From Bacillota bacterium (GTDB lineage: Bacteria; Bacillota; Clostridia; Peptostreptococcales; Anaerovoracaceae): a stretch of DNA of 51,245 nt. Shown one piece after another: positions 43,161 through 51,245 of this stretch. A program made the translations under genes and the position numbers. The notes under the pieces are model-generated. The model was not told where the DNA came from, ran no database searches, and saw only the letters and a program-made list of their open reading frames with translations. How positions within the stretch are numbered: the first letter of the stretch is position 1; each line of letters starts with the position of its first letter. Location of the stretch: assembly GCA_017626845.1 (NCBI GenBank), contig JAGAHX010000041.1:1-51245 (forward strand). Direction: 5' to 3'.

Positions 43161-43502
43161 ATGTCCGATTGCTTATTCTGCAAGATCATCGCGGGGGAGA
43201 TCCCATCCAATAAGGTCTACGAAGACGACGAGATCCTGGCCTTCAACGACGTTGCGCCCCAGGCGCCCGTGCATTTTCTCATCGTTCCCAAGAAGCACAT
43301 GGCTTCCCTGGACGACACGACGGACGAAGACGCGGCGCTGCTGGCTCACATCATGCTGAAGATCAAGGACATCGCCAAAGATCTTGGTCTGGAGAACGGA
43401 TACCGCGTGGTCATCAACACCGGTGAGGACGGCATGCAGTCCGTCAAGCATCTGCACGTCCACGTGCTCGGCAAGAGAAGACTTCTCTGGCCTCCCGGCT
43501 GA
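43161..43502 (+). CDS. hinT: HIT-family nucleotide-binding protein (HinT-like)
   Basis: A 113-residue histidine-triad protein, likely a purine nucleoside phosphoramidase. It has CLFCKIIAGEIPSNKVYEDD at the start (C-x2-C zinc-type pair), a HFLIVPKKH segment, the triad HLHVHVLG, and the terminal WPPG. AAAGGAGG precedes the ATG. It stands between mtaB and thrS, as in several clostridia. Confidence 0.93.
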   Translation: MSDCLFCKIIAGEIPSNKVYEDDEILAFNDVAPQAPVHFLIVPKKHMASLDDTTDEDAALLAHIMLKIKDIAKDLGLENGYRVVINTGEDGMQSVKHLHVHVLGKRRLLWPPG

Positions 43503-43503
43503 T

Positions 43504-43531
43504 TTGACAATCCGTCCAGCTGGTATATAAT
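43504..43531 (+). promoter_or_regulatory. thrS promoter
   Basis: TTGACA (43504-43509) and TATAAT (43526-43531) lie 16 bases apart, both at consensus. Confidence 0.85.
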
Positions 43532-43535
43532 GTTC

Positions 43536-43566
43536 TTTGTCTGTCACTTTGTATCTGACAGACAAA
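43536..43566. promoter_or_regulatory. Inverted repeat between the thrS promoter and its ribosome-binding site
   Basis: TTTGTCTGTCA (43536-43546) and TGACAGACAAA (43556-43566) form a perfect 11-bp repeat around CTTTGTATC. The right arm runs into the Shine-Dalgarno AAAGGAG. The likely start site falls inside the left arm, so it may act as a DNA operator or, if transcription begins earlier, as an RNA hairpin at the ribosome-binding site. There is no room for a T-box. Confidence 0.7.
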
Positions 43567-43580
43567 AGGAGAGAAAGATT

Positions 43581-45341
43581 ATGGCAGAAGAAATCAAAGT
43601 CAACAAATTCGACGACGAAGAATACAGACAAACCTATTGGCATTCCTGCTCCCACGTCATGGCGCAGGCGGTCAAGAGACTGTGGCCTGAGGTAAAGCTG
43701 GCCATCGGCCCTTCCATCAAGGAAGGCTGGTACTACGACATGCTGGCTCCGTTTGCGTTTACGCCGGAACACCTGGAAAAGATCGAAGCGGAAATGAAGA
43801 AGATCTGCAAGGAAAACCTGAAGATCGAGCGTTTCGAACTGCCCAGAGACGAAGCCATCAAATTCATGGAAGAAAAGGAAGAACCGTTCAAGGTAGAGCT
43901 CATCAACGACCTGCCTGAGGGCGAACCCATCTCTTTCTATAAGCAGGGCGAATTCACCGACCTGTGCGCCGGTCCCCACTTGGACTACACCGGCCGCATC
44001 AAGGGCAACGCTCTCAAACTGCTCACGGCAAACGCTGCCTACTGGAGAGGCGACTCCAACCGGGAGACGCTGCAGCGCATCTACGGCATCGCTTTCCCGA
44101 AGAAGGAAGAACTGGAAGAATATCTGGAACGCATCGAGGAAGCCAAGAGACGCGACCACAGAAAGCTGGGCAAGGAACTGGGCCTGTTCATGTTCCGGGA
44201 TGAAGCCCCCGGTTTCCCGTTCTATCTTCCCAAGGGCATGACCCTGCGCAACACGCTCATCGAATACTGGAGAGACGTGCACCGCAAGTGGGGCTATACC
44301 GAGATCATGACGCCTCAGATCATGAAGCGCACGCTCTGGGAGACCTCCGGCCACTGGGATCACTATAAGGAAAACATGTACACGACGGTCATCGACGATG
44401 AGGACTTCGCCATCAAGCCGATGAACTGCCCCGGCGCCATCCTCACCTACGAGAATGAGCCCCACAGCTACAAGGATCTGCCGCTGCGCTATACCGAACT
44501 GGGCATCGTGCACAGACACGAGCTGTCCGGTGCGCTGCACGGCATGTTCCGCGTCCGCTGCTTCACCCAGGACGACGCCCATCTGCTGCTGGCCAAGGAG
44601 CAGATCCGGGAAGAGGTCACCCGCATCGCCAAGCTGATCGACGAGATCTACGGCGTTTTCGGTCTGCCTTACAAGATCGTTCTTTCCACCATGCCGGAAG
44701 ACCATATCGGCACGAGAGAAGACTGGGAGAAGGCAGAGCAGAACCTGGCGGATGCCATCACGTCCATCGGCAAGACCTATGAGATCAATCCGGGCGACGG
44801 CGCCTTCTACGGCCCGAAGCTGGACTTCCACGTAACCGACAGCCTCGGCCGTACCTGGCAGTGCGGCACCATCCAGCTGGACTATCAGCTGCCCGGCCGT
44901 TTCGGCATCGATTATATCGACAGCAATTCCGAAAAGCAGACGCCCGTCATGATCCACCGCGTCGTCTTCGGTTCCATCGAACGCTTCATCGGCGTCATTA
45001 CCGAACACTTCGCCGGCGCATTCCCGACCTGGCTGTCCCCGGTCCAGGTCAAGATCCTGCCGGTCACCGACCGCGCGCTGGATTACGCCAAGAGCTGCGC
45101 ACAGATGCTGGAATCCTCCGGCTTCCGCACCGAGATCGACAGCCGCAACGAGAAGATCGGCCGCAAGATCCGCGACGGACAGATGGAGAAGGTTCCCTAC
45201 ATGCTCATCGTAGGCGACAGAGACGTGCAGCACAACACCGTTGCACCGCGTCACCGCAGCGAGGGCGATCTGGGCACCATGAACATCACGGAGTTCACGG
45301 AGCTGCTGCGGAAAAAGGTGAACAGCAAATCCCTGAAATAA
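43581..45341 (+). CDS. thrS: Threonine--tRNA ligase lacking the TGS domain
   Basis: Charges tRNA-Thr; 586 residues against about 640 for the full form. It starts at the editing domain: H21 and H25 in HSCSHVMAQA and C129/H133 in DLCAGPHLD are the editing residues. Class II motifs 2 and 3 (RHELSGALHGMFRVRCFTQDDAH in pieces, and FGSIERFIG) follow, then the anticodon-binding domain. The N-terminal TGS/ubiquitin-like domain is missing; only ten residues precede the editing domain. AAAGGAG precedes the ATG at 43581; the upstream in-frame stretch from 43530 crosses the promoter. Confidence 0.94.
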   Translation: MAEEIKVNKFDDEEYRQTYWHSCSHVMAQAVKRLWPEVKLAIGPSIKEGWYYDMLAPFAFTPEHLEKIEAEMKKICKENLKIERFELPRDEAIKFMEEKEEPFKVELINDLPEGEPISFYKQGEFTDLCAGPHLDYTGRIKGNALKLLTANAAYWRGDSNRETLQRIYGIAFPKKEELEEYLERIEEAKRRDHRKLGKELGLFMFRDEAPGFPFYLPKGMTLRNTLIEYWRDVHRKWGYTEIMTPQIMKRTLWETSGHWDHYKENMYTTVIDDEDFAIKPMNCPGAILTYENEPHSYKDLPLRYTELGIVHRHELSGALHGMFRVRCFTQDDAHLLLAKEQIREEVTRIAKLIDEIYGVFGLPYKIVLSTMPEDHIGTREDWEKAEQNLADAITSIGKTYEINPGDGAFYGPKLDFHVTDSLGRTWQCGTIQLDYQLPGRFGIDYIDSNSEKQTPVMIHRVVFGSIERFIGVITEHFAGAFPTWLSPVQVKILPVTDRALDYAKSCAQMLESSGFRTEIDSRNEKIGRKIRDGQMEKVPYMLIVGDRDVQHNTVAPRHRSEGDLGTMNITEFTELLRKKVNSKSLK

Positions 45342-45345
45342 GTGG

Positions 45346-45373
45346 TTGCAAACAGCAGAGAACATGGTATAAT
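45346..45373 (+). promoter_or_regulatory. rpsU promoter
   Basis: TTGCAA (45346-45351) and TATAAT (45368-45373) lie 16 bases apart, just after thrS. Confidence 0.8.
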
Positions 45374-45416
45374 TTATCTGTTACGAATTTGAAAGGATAA
45401 GGAGGTGAACAAAGTT

Positions 45417-45599
45417 ATGGCACAGGTAATCGTAAGAGAAGGCGAAAATCTGGAAAGCGCTCTTAAGAGATTCAAGCGTTCTTGCGCCAGAGACGGCGTC
45501 ATGTCCGAGCTCCGTAAGAGAGAACACTATGAAAAGCCCAGCGTAAAGCGGAAGAAGAAGTCCGAAGCTGCACGCAAGAAGGCGAATAAGAGATACTAA
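45417..45599 (+). CDS. rpsU: 30S ribosomal protein S21
   Basis: Basic 60-residue protein of the 30S head: [21 protein letters not shown] at the start (family motif [16 protein letters not shown]), then RREHYEKPS and a lysine-rich tail. GGAGGTG lies before the ATG at 45417. Own promoter and terminator; phoH follows. Confidence 0.96.
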   Translation: MAQVIVREGENLESALKRFKRSCARDGVMSELRKREHYEKPSVKRKKKSEAARKKANKRY

Positions 45600-45618
45600 T
45601 CCGATCAAAGCAAACCTT

Positions 45619-45651
45619 AGCCGAAGCCGAAAAGCTTCGGCTTTGTGTTTT
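45619..45651 (+). terminator. rpsU terminator
   Basis: AGCCGAAGC (45619-45627) and GCTTCGGCT (45634-45642) pair perfectly with a six-base loop, followed by TTGTGTTTTC. Confidence 0.85.
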
Positions 45652-45677
45652 CAAAGACAGGCAGTTTATGGTATCAT
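45649..45677 (+). promoter_or_regulatory. phoH operon promoter
   Basis: TTTCAA (45649-45654) and TATCAT (45672-45677), 17 bases apart; both are off consensus. Confidence 0.5.
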
Positions 45678-45708
45678 ATAGGTTGAGTAATTATAGGGAG
45701 GATCGTTT

Positions 45709-46680
45709 TTGAGCGAGATCAGGATCAATCAGGATACGGATCTGGGCCCGAGGGACGTCTTCGGCACCCTGGATGCCAATTTAAAAGCGATAGAAAAGGA
45801 TTGCGGCGTGGAGATCGCCGTCCGCGGCGATGAGATCATCATCAACGGCGAAGAGGCGGAACGCGCAGCTTCCGTCATCGAGGAGATGTTTAAGGTCTCG
45901 GATGCGGGTCAGCCTCTGGACGAACAGAAGGTGAACTACATCCTGGAGCTTTCCCGGGAAGGGATCTCCTATTCCCAGAGCGCGCTGTCCAAGGACGTGG
46001 TGTGCTTCACCCATAAGGGAAAGCCCCTGAAGGCGAAGACGCTGGGCCAGAAGCAGTACGTGGACGCGGTGCGCAAGAACGACATCGTGTTCGGCATAGG
46101 CCCGGCAGGCACCGGCAAGTCCTATCTGGCGGTGGCCATGGCCATCAACGCCCTGAAAAACAAGGAAGTGGAAAAGATCATCCTGGCCCGGCCCGCCGTG
46201 GAAGCGGGGGAGCGGCTCGGATTTCTGCCCGGCGACCTGCAGGAAAAAGTGGATCCTTACCTGCGGCCTCTGTACGATGCGCTGTACGACATCTTAGGCA
46301 GAGACGCGGCGCTGCGTCTGAAGGAGAAGGAGACCATCGAAGTCGTTCCTTTGGCCTACATGCGCGGCCGCACGCTGGATAATTCCTTTATCATCCTGGA
46401 CGAAGCGCAGAACGCCACGAAGGAGCAGATGAAGATGTTCCTCACCCGTATGGGTTTCGGCAGCAAGGTCATCGTAACGGGCGACGTAACACAGATCGAC
46501 CTGCCGAGAGGCAAACGCTCCGGCCTCGTGGACGCCATGCATATCCTGAATCACGTGGAAGGCATCGCATTCTGCCGGCTCACGGACAGCGACGTCGTAC
46601 GGCATCCGCTGGTGCGCCGCATCGTTAATGCCTACGACAGATACCTCCAGAAGCACCCGGAATGGGCGCAGGACGAATAG
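45709..46680 (+). CDS. phoH: PhoH-like ATPase
   Basis: A 323-residue PhoH-family ATPase, found next to ybeY in many Bacillota and thought to act in RNA or ribosome metabolism. It has an N-terminal KH-like part, Walker A GPAGTGKSYLA, then FIILDEAQNATKEQMKMFLTR and GDVTQIDLPRG. The start is TTG (45709) after AGGGAGG; no ATG lies nearby in frame. It opens a tight operon: ybeY, cdd, era and recO follow with overlaps or gaps of at most six bases. Confidence 0.95.
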   Translation: MSEIRINQDTDLGPRDVFGTLDANLKAIEKDCGVEIAVRGDEIIINGEEAERAASVIEEMFKVSDAGQPLDEQKVNYILELSREGISYSQSALSKDVVCFTHKGKPLKAKTLGQKQYVDAVRKNDIVFGIGPAGTGKSYLAVAMAINALKNKEVEKIILARPAVEAGERLGFLPGDLQEKVDPYLRPLYDALYDILGRDAALRLKEKETIEVVPLAYMRGRTLDNSFIILDEAQNATKEQMKMFLTRMGFGSKVIVTGDVTQIDLPRGKRSGLVDAMHILNHVEGIAFCRLTDSDVVRHPLVRRIVNAYDRYLQKHPEWAQDE

Positions 46681-46683
46681 CTC

Positions 46684-47139
46684 ATGTATATTTATTTTGA
46701 CGACGAAGAAAGAGTAGATAAAAAGACTTCCGCGCAGATGTACGCTGCGGCGGCGCTGTGCGCGAGAGAAGAAGACCTGGACGACGACAGGCTGTCCCTG
46801 TCCGTTTCGTTTGTGGATGCGGACGAGATCCAGCGGCTTAACCGGGAATACCGGGATAAGGACGCCGTTACCGACGTGCTGTCCTTTCCCCAGTTTGACC
46901 CTTACGAATATATGCAGGACTGGGACGAAGTGGCCCTGGGCGACGTTGTGATCTGCGAAGAGCGGGCGAAGCAGCAAGCCGAGGAATACGGCCACAGCTA
47001 CGAACGGGAACTGATCTACCTGTTCGTGCATTCCTGCTTCCATCTGCTGGGCTACGACCACGAGACGGAAGAGGAAAAGAAGGTCATGCGGGAAAAAGAA
47101 GAAAAGGTCATGACGGAATTGGACCTGAGGAGGGCATAA
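46684..47139 (+). CDS. ybeY: Endoribonuclease YbeY
   Basis: Metal-dependent RNase in 16S rRNA 3' end maturation and ribosome quality control; 151 residues. The zinc motif is H-x3-H-x5-H in HSCFHLLGYDH. An earlier DAVTDVLSFP segment is the family signature. Starts three bases after phoH; cdd starts one base after its stop. Confidence 0.95.
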   Translation: MYIYFDDEERVDKKTSAQMYAAAALCAREEDLDDDRLSLSVSFVDADEIQRLNREYRDKDAVTDVLSFPQFDPYEYMQDWDEVALGDVVICEERAKQQAEEYGHSYERELIYLFVHSCFHLLGYDHETEEEKKVMREKEEKVMTELDLRRA

Positions 47140-47140
47140 C

Positions 47141-47524
47141 GTGAAACCGACAGATAAAGAACTGTTTCGCATGGCGGTCAAGGCGTCGGAGAACGCCTAC
47201 GTACCGTTTTCGAATTTCCATGTAGGGGCGGCGCTGCTCGCCAAGGACGGGCAGATCTTTACCGGCTGCAACATCGAGAATTCGTCCTACGGCGCTACGA
47301 TCTGCGCGGAGCGGACGGCCATGGTCAAGGCCGTATCCGAAGGCGTACGGGAATTCGAGGCCATTGCCATCGCCGGCAACGGCGGCACCAGCTGGCCCTG
47401 CGGCATCTGCCGGCAGTTCATGTTCGAGTTTTCGGAAAATATGCGGGTCATCAGCGGGGAAAATGAGGATGAACTGAAGTCCTACCGCTTAAACGAGCTT
47501 CTTCTGGAGGGATTTAAATTATGA
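47141..47524 (+). CDS. cdd: Cytidine deaminase
   Basis: Converts cytidine to uridine in pyrimidine salvage; 127 residues. The active site reads CAERTAM (Cys zinc ligand and catalytic Glu) and PCGICRQF (two Cys zinc ligands), with FHVGAAL at the N-terminus. The start is GTG with GAGGAGG upstream. The last four bases overlap era. In some Bacillota dgkA lies between ybeY and cdd; it is absent here. Confidence 0.95.
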   Translation: MKPTDKELFRMAVKASENAYVPFSNFHVGAALLAKDGQIFTGCNIENSSYGATICAERTAMVKAVSEGVREFEAIAIAGNGGTSWPCGICRQFMFEFSENMRVISGENEDELKSYRLNELLLEGFKL

Positions 47525-48453
47525 AGAGCGGTTTTATCGGCATCATCGGCAGACCGAACGTGGGTAAATCCACGCTGCTGAACTCCATTCTGGGAGAGAA
47601 GATCGCCATTACGACGGAAAAACCACAGACCACCCGGAACACCATCCGCGGCATCTACACCAGGATGGAAGGGGAAGGCGAAGACAGAGAGCCTTCCTGC
47701 CAGATGGTCTTCATCGACACGCCGGGCATCCACAAGCCCAAAAACAAGCTGGGCAGCTACATGACGGACGCCGCTGTGAATACGTTGAAGGAAGTTGACG
47801 TAATCCTGTTTTTAGTAGATTCTGAATTCGAGGGCGAAGGCAGCGGCGACGCTTATATCCTGGATCTGCTGCGGTCCAACCAGACGCCGAAGCTGCTGGT
47901 CATCAACAAGATCGACAAGATCGATCCGGATACGTTCCGCCGGATCTACGAATATTACGAGGGACTGGAACTGTTCGATGCCATCATCGGCACCAACGCC
48001 AAGACCGGTCAGAACGTAGACGAGCTGCTGGTGACCCTGGAAGATCTGTTGGCGGAAGGGCCCATGTTCTTCCCCGAAGACATGATCACCGACAACCCCA
48101 TGCGGTTCCTGGCTTCGGAGATCATCCGGGAAAAGGCGCTGCTGTACCTGAACGACGAAGTGCCCCACGGCGTGGCCGTGGAGATCGAGCGCTTCGACGA
48201 ACAGCCGGGCATCGCGAACATCTCCGCCGTCATCTACTGCGAGAAGGATTCCCACAAGGGCATCATCATCGGACGGGACGGCAAGAAGCTCAAGGGCATC
48301 GGCAAATCCGCCCGGATGGAGATCGAAGCCTTCCTGGGTACGAAGGTCTATCTGGAGCTCTTCGTCAAGGTAAAGAAGAACTGGCGCCAGAGCGACGTAA
48401 TGCTGGGCAACTTCGGCTATGTCGCTTCCTGGAAGACGGACCTGCACCGGTAG
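47521..48453 (+). CDS. era: GTPase Era
   Basis: Binds the 3' end of 16S rRNA and helps 30S maturation; 310 residues. The GTPase motifs are GRPNVGKSTLLN, DTPGIHKP and NKID. The C-terminal KH domain includes IIIGRDGKKLKGIGKSAR. It overlaps cdd by ATGA. Its neighbour ybeY acts on the same rRNA end. Confidence 0.97.
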   Translation: MKSGFIGIIGRPNVGKSTLLNSILGEKIAITTEKPQTTRNTIRGIYTRMEGEGEDREPSCQMVFIDTPGIHKPKNKLGSYMTDAAVNTLKEVDVILFLVDSEFEGEGSGDAYILDLLRSNQTPKLLVINKIDKIDPDTFRRIYEYYEGLELFDAIIGTNAKTGQNVDELLVTLEDLLAEGPMFFPEDMITDNPMRFLASEIIREKALLYLNDEVPHGVAVEIERFDEQPGIANISAVIYCEKDSHKGIIIGRDGKKLKGIGKSARMEIEAFLGTKVYLELFVKVKKNWRQSDVMLGNFGYVASWKTDLHR

Positions 48454-48459
48454 GGCGCC

Positions 48460-49200
48460 ATGGTAACGGATACCGAGGGTCTGGTGCTTCGCCAGATCAA
48501 GGCGGCGAACGGCCGGCGCATGATCGTCATCCTGACGAAGCGCTACGGCAAGATCTCCGCCGGCACTTCCATCAGCGAAGGGGGAAAGAACAAGACGGCC
48601 CTGGCGCTGCGGCCTTTCACCTACGGCCGCTACGAGCTGTTCAAGGCCCGGGATTCCTTCAGCATCAACGGGGCGGAGACGCTGCAGAGCTTCTACGCCA
48701 TCGGCGAAGACGTGGATAAATACATGACGGCATCCTATGCGTTGGAACTGACGGATGCCATGGCACAGGAGGACGAGCCGCAGCCGGCGCTGCTGGCCCT
48801 CATCCGGGACTTCCTCCAGCTGTTGGATGAAAGAAAGAGCGCCTTCGGCACGCTGCTGGTCGGCTTTCAAATGAAGGCCCTGCAGATCGAAGGCAGTGCG
48901 CCCCAGCTGGACCGCTGCATGCGGACCGGAAACCGGGACGACCTGCAGGTGCTCAGCGTAGCGGACGGGGGAATGCTGTGCGGGTCATGCGCAGACGAGG
49001 CCCCGGCGGATCCGCTCCGCTTCGCGCTTACGCCCGAACAGCTGTCGGCCCTCCGCTATATGGCGGCGCGGCCCATCACGGCGCTCAAAGGCATTGGATT
49101 GAACGAGGAAACGGAGAAAAAGCTCCGCAGACTCTTTAAAGCATATTTTGCATATCATCTGGGGATAGAAAACCTCAAGAGCGAGAGTTTATTGATCTAG
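48460..49200 (+). CDS. recO: DNA repair protein RecO
   Basis: Recombination mediator that loads RecA with RecR; 246 residues. An OB-fold (about 1-85) begins TDTEGLVLRQIKAANGRRMI and includes YGKISAG. The C-terminal zinc-finger region retains the second pair (GMLCGSCAD) but the first has only one Cys (LDRCMRTGN), so the four-Cys site looks incomplete. Starts six bases after era. Confidence 0.9.
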   Translation: MVTDTEGLVLRQIKAANGRRMIVILTKRYGKISAGTSISEGGKNKTALALRPFTYGRYELFKARDSFSINGAETLQSFYAIGEDVDKYMTASYALELTDAMAQEDEPQPALLALIRDFLQLLDERKSAFGTLLVGFQMKALQIEGSAPQLDRCMRTGNRDDLQVLSVADGGMLCGSCADEAPADPLRFALTPEQLSALRYMAARPITALKGIGLNEETEKKLRRLFKAYFAYHLGIENLKSESLLI

Positions 49201-49227
49201 ATCGGCTCCGGCCGGAAAGGGGAAACT

Positions 49228-49956
49228 ATGGAAATCACACTGGAAAAGATCGAACTGGTAAAGGACAGAACTGGCGTAGGGTATAAGGAAGCGAAGGACG
49301 CTCTGGAAAAGACCGACGGCAGCGTGGTGGATGCGATCATCCTCATCGAGGAGACCATCGACGACTCCACGAAGGAGACCGAGAAGAAGAACGTCCAGAT
49401 CCTGGATACGATCAAGGAAGCGGTCCGCAAGGGCAACGTGAGCAAGATCGTCATCAAGAAGGACGGAGACATCGTGATGAACCTGCCCGTGAACATCGGC
49501 ATCATCGGAACGGTCCTGTTCCCCTGGGCAGCCATCGGCGGCTGCATCGCTGCGCTGGGAACCAAGTGCAGCATCGAACTGGTCAAGGAAGACGGCGACG
49601 TTGTGAACGTTTCCGAAAAGGCTTCCAGGACCTTCGAGACCGTAAAGGATAAGGGATCCGTCATCTACGACGAAGTGAAGGATAAGAGCGGCGACCTTTT
49701 CGAGGCGGCAAAGGACAAGGGCGGCGAGCTCTTCGAAGCTGCCAAGGATAAGGGCGGCGACCTGTACGAAGCCGCAAAGGACAAGGGCAGCGACCTGTAC
49801 GAGGCGGCGAAAGACAAGAGCGGCGACATCTACGGCGCAGCCAAGGATAAATTCACCAAGGACAAGGCCCCCGCAGAACCTGAAGAAACCTACGCAAGGA
49901 ACAACGATTTTGACCTTTCCGACCTGGATCTGGACGGAATGGAAGAGGATAATTAA
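49228..49956 (+). CDS. DUF4342-type protein with a UBA-like domain and 11-residue repeats
   Basis: A 242-residue protein. The N-terminal 45 residues form a UBA-like helix bundle as in EF-Ts and DUF4342 proteins (LVKDRTGVGYKEAKDALEK). Residues about 60-125 hold a hydrophobic hairpin (VNIGIIGTVLFPWAAIGGCIAAL) that may be a membrane or DUF4342 segment. Residues 135-211 are seven copies of an 11-residue unit such as LYEAAKDKGSD, an amphipathic pattern like LEA or apolipoprotein helices. An acidic tail follows. Membrane-surface or stress-protective roles are guesses. AGGGG precedes the ATG. Confidence 0.75.
   Translation: MEITLEKIELVKDRTGVGYKEAKDALEKTDGSVVDAIILIEETIDDSTKETEKKNVQILDTIKEAVRKGNVSKIVIKKDGDIVMNLPVNIGIIGTVLFPWAAIGGCIAALGTKCSIELVKEDGDVVNVSEKASRTFETVKDKGSVIYDEVKDKSGDLFEAAKDKGGELFEAAKDKGGDLYEAAKDKGSDLYEAAKDKSGDIYGAAKDKFTKDKAPAEPEETYARNNDFDLSDLDLDGMEEDN
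49630..49860 (+). repeat. Seven tandem 33-bp units coding for 11-residue repeats
   Basis: The units encode, in order, TFETVKDKGSV, IYDEVKDKSGD, LFEAAKDKGGE, LFEAAKDKGGD, LYEAAKDKGSD, LYEAAKDKSGD, IYGAAKDKFTK. The DNA copies differ at third positions, so they are old enough to have diverged but still aligned in frame. Confidence 0.9.
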
Positions 49957-49974
49957 AACATTTAGGAGAACAGC

Positions 49975-51245
49975 ATGAAAAAAGAACTGACGATGGACCA
50001 GATCGTAGCGCTCTGCAAGAACAGGGGATTCCTGTATCCCGGCTCCGAGATCTACGGCGGACTGGCGAATTCCTGGGATTACGGCCCCCTCGGCGTGGAA
50101 TTCAAGAACAACGTAAAAAAGGCATGGTGGAAGAAATTTGTCCAGGAGAGCCCCTATAACGTGGGTCTGGATGCCGCCATCCTCATGAACCCGCAGACCT
50201 GGGTGGCATCCGGCCATCTGGCCAGCTTTTCCGACCCCCTGATGGACTGCAAAGCCTGCCGCGCCAGATTCCGTGCGGACAAGCTCATCGAGGACTTTGC
50301 CGGCGCGAACGGCATCGACCTGGGCGGCTCCGTGGACGGATGGTCCAACCAGGAGATGGAGACCTTTATCGCAGAACATAAGATCCCTTGCCCCGAATGC
50401 GGCAAGACCGAGTTTACCCCCATCCGTCAGTTCAACCTGATGTTCAAGACGTTCCAGGGGGTCACCGAAGATTCCAAGGCGGAGCTGTACCTGCGCCCGG
50501 AAACGGCCCAGGGCATCTTCGTCAACTTTAAGAACGTGCAGCGGACCAGCCGCAAGAAGGTGCCCTTCGGCATCTGCCAGATCGGCAAGTCCTTCCGCAA
50601 CGAGATCACCCCGGGCAACTTCATCTTCCGCATCCGGGAATTCGAGCAGATGGAACTGGAATTCTTCTGCCAGCCCGGCACGGACCTGGAGTGGTTCGCC
50701 TACTGGAAAGAGTACTGCAGAAAGTTCCTGGAGAGCCTGTCCATGAACATGGAGAAGCTGCGCCTGCGCGACCACTCCAAGGAGGAGCTGTCGTTCTACA
50801 GCCGCGCCACCACGGACTTTGAATATCTGTTCCCCTTCGGCTGGGGCGAACTGTGGGGCATCGCAGACCGTACCGACTACGACCTGGGACGCCATCAGGA
50901 AGTTTCCGGCCAGAACCTGGAATACATCGATCCCGTTACCAACGAGCGCTATCTGCCCTACGTCATCGAACCCTCCCTGGGTGCCGACCGCGTAGCGCTG
51001 GCGTTCCTGTGCGACGCCTACGACGAGGAAGACCTGAGCAAGGACGGCAAGACCGACAGCCGTACCGTCATGCACTTCCATCCGTTCCTCGCGCCCTATA
51101 AAGCCGCTGTCCTGCCGCTGTCCAAGAAGCTGTCCGAGCAGGCCATGGCGATCTATCAGGATCTGTCCAAGTATTTCTCCGTGGATTACGACCAGTCCGG
51201 CAGCATCGGCAAGCTGTACCGCCGCCAGGACGAGATCGGCACGCC
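49975..51245 (+). CDS. glyS: Glycine--tRNA ligase, dimeric type (3' end outside window)
   Basis: Single-chain class II glycyl-tRNA synthetase; 423 codons are present. It starts [23 protein letters not shown] (motif [12 protein letters not shown]) and shows the motif 2 loop [44 protein letters not shown], and motif 3 [14 protein letters not shown]. The anticodon-binding domain is cut at base 51245. AGGAG precedes the ATG at 49975. Confidence 0.96.
   Translation, partial: MKKELTMDQIVALCKNRGFLYPGSEIYGGLANSWDYGPLGVEFKNNVKKAWWKKFVQESPYNVGLDAAILMNPQTWVASGHLASFSDPLMDCKACRARFRADKLIEDFAGANGIDLGGSVDGWSNQEMETFIAEHKIPCPECGKTEFTPIRQFNLMFKTFQGVTEDSKAELYLRPETAQGIFVNFKNVQRTSRKKVPFGICQIGKSFRNEITPGNFIFRIREFEQMELEFFCQPGTDLEWFAYWKEYCRKFLESLSMNMEKLRLRDHSKEELSFYSRATTDFEYLFPFGWGELWGIADRTDYDLGRHQEVSGQNLEYIDPVTNERYLPYVIEPSLGADRVALAFLCDAYDEEDLSKDGKTDSRTVMHFHPFLAPYKAAVLPLSKKLSEQAMAIYQDLSKYFSVDYDQSGSIGKLYRRQDEIGT

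Noticed and set aside
43173-45365. A 730-codon open frame on the minus strand
   Set aside because: Antisense to the HIT gene and thrS; shadow frame.
49630-49860. CRISPR or satellite array
   Set aside because: The 33-bp units are contiguous, lack spacers, and keep an 11-residue frame in a coding gene.
49189-51081. A 630-codon open frame on the minus strand
   Set aside because: Antisense to the repeat protein and glyS; its repeats only mirror the coding repeats.

Overview
The window is a gene-dense, high-GC chromosomal segment of a low-complexity Bacillota genome. Gene order and content point to Clostridia: a PP2C phosphatase/PASTA kinase/rsgA/rpe cluster, a CIRCE-controlled hrcA-grpE-dnaK-dnaJ operon, rpsU next to phoH-ybeY-cdd-era-recO-glyS, and single-chain glycyl-tRNA synthetase. 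The genes for peptide uptake, alanine-dehydrogenase-type enzymes, threonine ammonia-lyase and a PLP amino-acid racemase suggest an amino-acid-fermenting anaerobe. A placement near Family XIII/Anaerovoracaceae is only a guess.

Layout. 1-6.1 kb: phosphatase (cut by the window edge), PASTA kinase, rsgA, rpe, a YitT/YczE-like membrane protein and gnd, tightly coupled. 6.1-9.0 kb: a methionine ABC importer (metQ-metN-metI) preceded by a 36-codon leader peptide with seven Met codons in eleven and a transcription terminator; this looks like a ribosome-mediated methionine attenuator in place of an S-box or T-box. 9.0-14.9 kb: rpsT, a small XRE regulator, lepA, hemW, glpK and a Crp-like effector domain without a DNA-binding domain. 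14.9-17.5 kb: a PfoR-type PTS_EIIC_2 protein and a PrsW-type protease on the minus strand, then a lipoprotein. 17.5-22.4 kb: the heat-shock operon.

22.4-33.4 kb is visibly AT-richer and looks accessory: a HigBA-like toxin-antitoxin pair, a sensor kinase split by an in-frame TAA, an NtrC-type regulator, and a dipeptide/oligopeptide ABC operon (dppABCDF). The ABC operon has a near-consensus sigma-54 promoter buried in a perfect 13-bp inverted repeat, with dyad sites upstream that probably bind the regulator. An AlaDH/PNT-family enzyme follows. 33.4-39.9 kb returns to high GC and carries a canonical alanine dehydrogenase, a cytosolic NlpC/P60-like protein, an amino-acid racemase, an MmgE/PrpD protein and threonine ammonia-lyase. 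Together with the importer this could be a system for importing and breaking down peptides, possibly cell-wall peptides.

39.9-51.2 kb is housekeeping: prmA, a monooxygenase-fold protein, ogt (with a LexA-type box in its promoter), mtaB, a HIT protein, thrS lacking the TGS domain, rpsU, phoH, ybeY, cdd, era, recO, a DUF4342 protein with 11-residue amphipathic repeats, and the 5' part of glyS. Two copies of a palindromic intergenic repeat (around 16.04 and 43.11 kb) are present, the second with a nested insertion. No tRNA, rRNA, CRISPR array or transposase was seen.
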